Assembly: GCA_035693785.1 (NCBI GenBank)
Contig: DASSFZ010000087.1
Span: 1-17,890 of the forward strand
From: DASSFZ01 sp035693785
Lineage (GTDB): Bacteria > Chloroflexota > Anaerolineae > Fen-1058
Length of the DNA stretch: 17,890 nucleotides
Reading direction: 5' to 3'
The notes beneath the pieces were generated by a model, which did not search any database, was not told the DNA's origin, and worked only from the letters and a program-made list of their open reading frames with translations. The position numbers and the translations under genes were made by a program. Shown here one piece after another: positions 14,474 through 17,890 of this stretch; position 1 is the stretch's first letter; each line of letters starts with the position of its first letter.

Positions 14474-14522
14474 ATCTTCATTCCTCATTCTTCATTCCTC
14501 ATTCCTCATCCCTCATCCTTCT
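14474..14522. repeat. Heptanucleotide tandem repeat (TTCCTCA) at the Nudix 3' end
   Basis: Six near-identical 7-base units run from 14481 to 14522, with a partial unit before. The Nudix stop codon (14501-14499) lies in the third unit, so gain or loss of a unit changes the frame of the last few residues and the stop used. Confidence 0.85.
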
Positions 14523-15026
14523 CTCCGCGCACCACCGCGCCAGCACGCGCCGCGTCGAGGCAAAGGCGATGTCGCGCGGCAGCTCGTCCGGGCCGAAGTA
14601 TGCCACCTCCGAAGCGTCGTCGCCGGGCCGCAGCTCGCCGGATTCGGCCGATGCCCGGTACAGGATCAGCACGCCCGCGCCGCGTGGATCGTTCGCAATG
14701 TGATACACGCCGAACAGTCCCGTGACGCGGACGACCAGGCCCGTCTCCTCGAAGCACTCACGGATGGTCGCCGCGACCGGCCCTTCGTCGATCTCCATGT
14801 AGCCGGCGGGCAGCGCCCACGCGCCGCGTCTCGGATCGACCGAGCGGCGCACCAGGAGCACTGCCCCGTCTCGCTCGATCAACGCGCCGGCGGCAACCTT
14901 CGGCTCTTGAAAGAACACGAAGCCGCACTCGGGACAGGCGCGGCGCGTCCTCCCGAAAACGAGCCGGTCTTCGAGCGCGTGGCCGCAGCGGAGGCAGTAG
15001 TTCACAGGGGGCGACGATCGGGACAT
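14499..15026 (-). CDS. Nudix hydrolase with N-terminal zinc ribbon
   Basis: 175 residues from ATG 15026. A zinc ribbon has C11, C14, C31 and C34 (CLRC and CPEC). The Nudix box spans 75-97 and is complete: G75-x5-E81-x7-R89-E90-C-F-E93-E94-T-G96-L97. The family hydrolyses nucleoside diphosphates linked to another group (ADP-ribose, NADH, or related), with Mg2+ held by the EE pair; the substrate cannot be fixed here. The zinc ribbon is shared with NADH pyrophosphatase-like and related Nudix proteins. The last residues (RRMRDEE) come from the tandem repeat. No signal peptide, so cytoplasmic. It lies directly beyond the terminator of the sigma/anti-sigma operon on the same strand and probably has its own promoter. 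Confidence 0.92.
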   Translation of the reverse strand: MSRSSPPVNYCLRCGHALEDRLVFGRTRRACPECGFVFFQEPKVAAGALIERDGAVLLVRRSVDPRRGAWALPAGYMEIDEGPVAATIRECFEETGLVVRVTGLFGVYHIANDPRGAGVLILYRASAESGELRPGDDASEVAYFGPDELPRDIAFASTRRVLARWCAERRMRDEE

Positions 15027-15054
15027 GGGCGCGTCCGTGAGTGTAAATCGTTTG

Positions 15055-15089
15055 ACAACAAACAGACCCGATCCCCATCGGAGACCGGG
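15055..15089 (-). terminator. Intrinsic terminator of the sigma/anti-sigma operon
   Basis: On the minus strand CCCGGTCTCC-GAT-GGGGATCGGG forms a ten-base stem (two G-U pairs) with a three-base loop, followed by the T-rich TCTGTTTGTTGT. It begins 17 bases after the anti-sigma stop. Confidence 0.72.
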
Positions 15090-15105
15090 CCTTTGCCAAT
15101 CTCGT

Positions 15106-15906
15106 TCATCGGACGCGCCGTCGAATGATCAGCGTCGTTACTCCCAGGACGGCGGCCAATCCGGCCAGCGCGAGCACGGCCAGGCGCAGCGCGTCGACCT
15201 GTACAGGAGGCGGCTGCTCTGTGATCGAAATCGACTCGGGTTCTTCCGCCTTCATCGCCGACGCATCTGCGCTCGCCTCCACGGTCGGGGTGGGTTGTTC
15301 CAGGTGTGCCCCCCTCGAATCGGCGATAGCCGTGGCCTGCTCGGAAGGGGGGGCCGGCTCCTCCGCGGCTGTTGTCGCGTCGACATTGGCAGGAGCGCCT
15401 ACCGCTCCCGGCGCCGGCGTCGCTTGCGGCGCAGGCGTCGCGGTCGGCATGGCCGCAGGCGTGGCGGCGAAGAGTTGTGCGGCCGGCGCCGAAGCCGCCG
15501 GCTCTGTTAGCTCGCGCGATCTCTCGCTGAGCACCATCTCCCGCGCGGGCGCGGCGAGCTGCAGCCGAGACGACGTCGTCAGGTCGCCGATGAGCGCGAA
15601 CGCGAACAGCGCCATCGCCGCGACCGTCGCAAAGCGCAGGACCGGATACATGCGCACGGCCAGGCTCGGCTTGCGCGCCATCGAGCGGGGCAGCACGAAC
15701 GAGCGCGGCGCTTTGACCGGCGGCAGCGTCTTCGTCATCTGAACCGCCGCCTGAAGCAGCTCGAACTTCTCATGCGCCTCGGGATGATCGGCCAGATACC
15801 GCTCGAGGAACTGCTTTTCCCCGGCGGTCACCTGCCCGTCGATATAGGGCGAGAATAGCTCCTCGGCCCGCTCCTGGTCGGTCAACTTCCTGCCGAACAA
15901 ACCCAT
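15106..15906 (-). CDS. Putative anti-sigma factor without zinc ligands
   Basis: 266 residues from ATG 15906, with GAGAGG eight bases upstream. The N-terminal part (about 10-60) resembles an anti-sigma domain: SPYIDGQVTAGEKQFLERYL, then ADHPEAHEKFELL. The usual HxxxCxxC zinc ligands are missing; HPEA replaces the common CPEC, and the protein has no cysteine. A PRSFVL segment (68-72) precedes the first membrane helix (about 88-107, RFATVAAMALFAFALI). A 130-residue Ala/Pro/Thr/Glu-rich outer region follows, then a second helix near 240-260 and RRRVR at the end, so both termini are probably inside. Being next to the ECF sigma gene on the same strand (69 bases) supports the role. Without that neighbour I would call it unknown. 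Confidence 0.75.
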   Translation of the reverse strand: MGLFGRKLTDQERAEELFSPYIDGQVTAGEKQFLERYLADHPEAHEKFELLQAAVQMTKTLPPVKAPRSFVLPRSMARKPSLAVRMYPVLRFATVAAMALFAFALIGDLTTSSRLQLAAPAREMVLSERSRELTEPAASAPAAQLFAATPAAMPTATPAPQATPAPGAVGAPANVDATTAAEEPAPPSEQATAIADSRGAHLEQPTPTVEASADASAMKAEEPESISITEQPPPVQVDALRLAVLALAGLAAVLGVTTLIIRRRVR

Positions 15907-15975
15907 TCCACACGCCTCTCAGACTACTTCGACAACTTCACATTGAGGCTCAAGCCGTCGTCCCTTCGCCTTTGC

Positions 15976-16632
15976 TCAGAGCTTGCCCTGAGCCTGCGAA
16001 GGGGCAGGCCCCGGCGGCGTTGGCTGTGCCGAGGCCTGCCTAGTTCTAGGACGTGACGAGCCGGGCGAAAGTTCCCCGCTCGCCACCAGGTAATCCCGCA
16101 GCTTGGCGCGCGCCCTGCTCAAGCGAGATTTGACCGTGCCCAGGTTCGCGCCGGTGATGGCGGCGATTTCGTGGTAACTCATGCCTTGCATGTCTGACAG
16201 CACGAGCGTGATGCGCTGATCCGGCGGCAGCGTCCCGATGCCGAATTCTATCACTTGCGCCAGCTCGCGGCGCTCGACGCGAGTTTCCGGGGTTTCGCTC
16301 TCGTCGGGGATGTCGTACTCGATTTCGAGGTCCTCGTCTCCGACAAGCCCCTCCAGCGAGGACGCAGGCCGGCGCTTGCGGCGGCGCAGCTCGTCATAGC
16401 ACGCATTCGTGACGATGCGGAAAATCCACGACTTGAACGAGTCGCCCCGGAAAGACTCCATGTGCTTGTAGGCCGAGATGAAGGCTTCCTGAGTCGCGTC
16501 GGCGGCCGACGCCTCGTCGCCCATGATGCGGTAGGCCAGGTTGTACACCTGGTGCTGGTACGCGAGCACCAGTGTATTGAACGCGTCCAGGTCGCCCTTG
16601 CGGGCCGCTGCGATCAGAGCCGGCTCGTTCAT
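15976..16632 (-). CDS. ECF-family RNA polymerase sigma factor
   Basis: 218 residues from ATG 16632. Region 2 spans about 10-85, with VYNLAYRIMGDEASAADATQ, then AFISAYKHMESFRGDSFKSW, then IFRIVTNACYDELRRRKRR. Region 4 spans about 120-182, with LPPDQRITLVLSDMQGMSYH followed by EIAAITGANLGTVKSRLSRA, the DNA-recognition helix. The linker is acidic (DEDLEIEYDIPDESETPE). The last 30 residues are Pro/Ser/Gln-rich, and the last nine plus the stop come from a dispersed repeat. No Shine-Dalgarno precedes the ATG. It is followed by the membrane anti-sigma gene, so it is probably held at the membrane until a signal releases it. Possible self-activation is suggested by a GGAAC-N16-CGAT site upstream. Confidence 0.95.
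   Translation of the reverse strand: MNEPALIAAARKGDLDAFNTLVLAYQHQVYNLAYRIMGDEASAADATQEAFISAYKHMESFRGDSFKSWIFRIVTNACYDELRRRKRRPASSLEGLVGDEDLEIEYDIPDESETPETRVERRELAQVIEFGIGTLPPDQRITLVLSDMQGMSYHEIAAITGANLGTVKSRLSRARAKLRDYLVASGELSPGSSRPRTRQASAQPTPPGPAPSQAQGKL
15981..16003. repeat. GCTTGCCCTGAGCCTGCGAAGGG repeat supplying the sigma C-terminus
   Basis: A variant of the 25-base repeat at 2737-2761 and 16757-16781. Read on the minus strand it encodes the last residues (PSQAQGK) of the sigma factor, whose stop follows directly. Confidence 0.7.
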
Positions 16633-16641
16633 CGCAGCATG

Positions 16642-16650
16642 ATTGTAGCA
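16642..16650 (-). promoter_or_regulatory. Extended -10 box very close to the sigma start codon
   Basis: TGCTACAAT on the minus strand (TG at 16650-16649, TACAAT at 16647-16642). Only nine bases separate it from ATG 16632, so a transcript starting at the usual distance would have almost no leader. Confidence 0.4.
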
Positions 16651-16664
16651 TGGAAGGGGCAAAA

Positions 16665-16689
16665 ATCGAAGAGGGCACATCCATGTTCC
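16665..16689 (-). promoter_or_regulatory. Candidate ECF-type promoter (GGAAC-N16-CGAT) for the sigma operon
   Basis: GGAAC (16689-16685), 16-base spacer, CGAT (16668-16665) on the minus strand. This resembles the common GGAAC / CGTT-like ECF promoter and would give a leader of about 25 bases. It competes with the extended -10 just downstream; a short motif in one place can arise by chance. Confidence 0.33.
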
Positions 16690-16703
16690 ATCTTGAACAA
16701 TTA

Positions 16704-16733
16704 TTGACTTTGCACCCCGCCAGGGGTTATACT
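16704..16733 (+). promoter_or_regulatory. Sigma70-like promoter toward the poly-Trp protein gene
   Basis: TTGACT (16704-16709), 18-base spacer, TATACT (16728-16733). The hairpin repeat at 16744-16801 starts just after it, so it would form in the leader. A second TTGACA at 16916-16921 has no good -10. Otherwise the 337-base interval 16633-16969 shows no gene. Confidence 0.6.
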
Positions 16734-16743
16734 CATTTGCGAA

Positions 16744-16801
16744 ACCCTTGCGAAGGGCCTGCCCTGAGCGCGGTCGAAGGGTCTGAAACCTTCGCAAGGG
16801 T
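16744..16801. repeat. CCTTGCGAAGG hairpin repeat, copy 3, with a second repeat in its loop
   Basis: Perfect 13-base arms (ACCCTTGCGAAGG, 16744-16756; CCTTCGCAAGGGT, 16789-16801). The loop, four bases plus CT/AG in the other copies, here contains the 25-base GCCTGCCCTGAGC... repeat (16757-16781) and seven more bases. One repeat nested in another is the simplest reading. Confidence 0.85.
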
Positions 16802-16969
16802 GGGTCTTACTGCCCTCACCGCTGCAGGTCATCGAAGCGGACAACTCTGTGTAACTTACCTCCGATGTTTGTGCGTGCTTGAGCAGATGGCAAAGCGCCC
16901 GATGTGCTTTCCAGATTGACATTCGGTCCGGCAGGTTCGACACAATCAACCCCAAGGAGGTAGAGAACC

Positions 16970-17890
16970 ATGAAGGCTCGCTGGTTGCGTCTCGCATTGG
17001 CCCTGGCGATCGTGCTGGTCGCCCTGGGCGCACTCGTCGTATTGGGCGGCATCGCGCTTGCGCGAAACCCGGACGCCGTCTCGAACGCCCCGCCTGCCGC
17101 CGCAGCCGTCGTCGATGCCGGCGCGCCCGATGCGCAGGCGTCGACGGCAGAGAGTGATCCGCTTGTCCTCTCCTATGCGGCCAAGTTCGTGTGCCAGGAA
17201 CCGCTGCAGCCGGGCCAGTTCTACTATGGAACGGCAGCGCCGCTTGTCGAGGAACAAACGGGTGTCCTGGTCCACAACTCGCAGCCGTACACCGTCACCC
17301 TGTATAAGAAAGCGGTTCGCGCCCGCCTTGAAACCGCGCCGGAGATCAGGCCGGGTGCGTGGGTGTCGGTGACGCTGAAACCCGACCACGCGATCCGGAT
17401 CGACTGCGACGACATCGCCAAGCTGCTGACCGGGAGCCCGGCGGCTACTTTCATCGGCACGTACGGCATCGGCGTCGAGGTCGAGGGGTTCGTCGTGATC
17501 CTGGTCGGCCCGCAAACGGTGGCCGGCAGCAATGTGGCCCGTTTCGGGCCGGTGGACGTCACCGCCGAGTACGTCCGCGCCTCCGAGGTGCTGAAGAAGG
17601 ATATTAGCTACCAGCCGTGGTGGTGGTGGTGGTGGTGGCCGCTTCCCTGGCGATTGGGCTATGCCTATCAGCGTATCCTCACCATCGACCCCGCGACCAA
17701 CATCGACTGCCGGGGCGTGCTATACAACGCACTGCTCCAAGACGCCCAGGCAATCGCCGACACCCAACAACGCACGCTTACGCTGGCCGCTTTGAACGCT
17801 GGCCAAAACACAGACCCGACCAAGCCAACACGAGGAGGGCAGGACTCACCGGCTCTGGTGGCGTTGATCGGTCGCTGCGACAAGATCGAC
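16970..17890 (+). CDS. Exported protein with seven consecutive tryptophans (3' end outside window)
   Basis: 307 codons are present from ATG 16970, behind AAGGAGG with a nine-base spacer. The N-terminus is a signal peptide or anchor (LRLALALAIVLVALGALVVL), then an Ala/Pro/Asp-rich linker to about residue 65. A beta-rich domain (about 68-205) follows, with AKFVCQEP, GVLVHNSQPYTVTLYKKAVR, LKPDHAIRIDCDDI, GFVVILVG and VDVTAEYVR. This order of motifs (KFVC, HN, KK, IDC, GFVVI, DV-A-Y) matches an unnamed secreted domain that I recall from bacteria and archaea; Cys77 and Cys145 could pair. Residues 217-223 are seven Trp from a (TGG)7 run, between SYQP and PLPW. A helical segment with DCRGVLYNALLQDAQ follows. 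It is divergent from the sigma operon. Confidence 0.85.
   Translation, partial: MKARWLRLALALAIVLVALGALVVLGGIALARNPDAVSNAPPAAAAVVDAGAPDAQASTAESDPLVLSYAAKFVCQEPLQPGQFYYGTAAPLVEEQTGVLVHNSQPYTVTLYKKAVRARLETAPEIRPGAWVSVTLKPDHAIRIDCDDIAKLLTGSPAATFIGTYGIGVEVEGFVVILVGPQTVAGSNVARFGPVDVTAEYVRASEVLKKDISYQPWWWWWWWPLPWRLGYAYQRILTIDPATNIDCRGVLYNALLQDAQAIADTQQRTLTLAALNAGQNTDPTKPTRGGQDSPALVALIGRCDKID

Overview
The window is high-GC bacterial DNA, tightly coded on both strands, with ordinary bacterial start sites (AGGAGG-type ribosome sites, sigma70-like promoters, several TGn-extended -10 boxes). Gene content and style point to Chloroflexota, probably the Anaerolineae side. The hints are a secreted protein ending in a 'YLPLVV' tail, a glutaredoxin-thioredoxin-reductase-like fusion, NarL/DesK-type signalling, and many short palindromic repeats between and inside genes. 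This assignment is inference; there is no rRNA or other marker gene here.

Layout. 1-1617 (-): GH13 alpha-glucosidase, cut by the window edge, with a GC-rich palindrome inserted in frame. 1691-2346: a damaged junction where a nucleotidyltransferase-like gene (+) runs into an orphan ribbon-helix-helix antitoxin-like gene (-), followed by about 430 bp of dispersed repeats. 2775-6123 (-): a compact operon of response regulator, small four-helix membrane protein and multi-helix sensor histidine kinase, driven by a near-consensus sigma70 promoter at 6187-6215. 6322-7438 (+): two membrane proteins. 7561-10199 (+): a pair of exported proteins, an alpha/beta hydrolase and a large protein of unknown function. 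10278-11378 (-): soluble protein with an acidic tail, probably helical-repeat. 11545-12726 (-): glutaredoxin fused to a thioredoxin-reductase-like flavoprotein. 12727-13269: a gene-free stretch full of inverted repeats. 13270-15026 (-): LytR-CpsA-Psr protein and zinc-ribbon Nudix hydrolase. 15106-16632 (-): an ECF sigma factor and a membrane-spanning, cysteine-free putative anti-sigma factor, ending at a good intrinsic terminator. 16970-17890 (+): the start of an exported protein carrying seven consecutive tryptophans, cut by the window edge.

How the parts work together. The three-gene signalling operon and the sigma/anti-sigma pair are two separate envelope-sensing circuits. Several other products are exported or membrane proteins (hydrolase, YLPLVV protein, LCP protein, poly-Trp protein), so the region looks like a cell-envelope and environmental-response neighbourhood. 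No target genes can be assigned from the sequence alone.

The most unusual feature is the repeat load. At least eight kinds of short palindromic or direct repeat occur, including three copies of one 'CCTTGCGAAGG' hairpin. In four places a repeat supplies coding sequence or a stop codon (GH13 interior; C-termini of the membrane protein at 7438, the Nudix protein at 14499 and the sigma factor at 15976). I found no phage, CRISPR, transposase, tRNA or rRNA gene.
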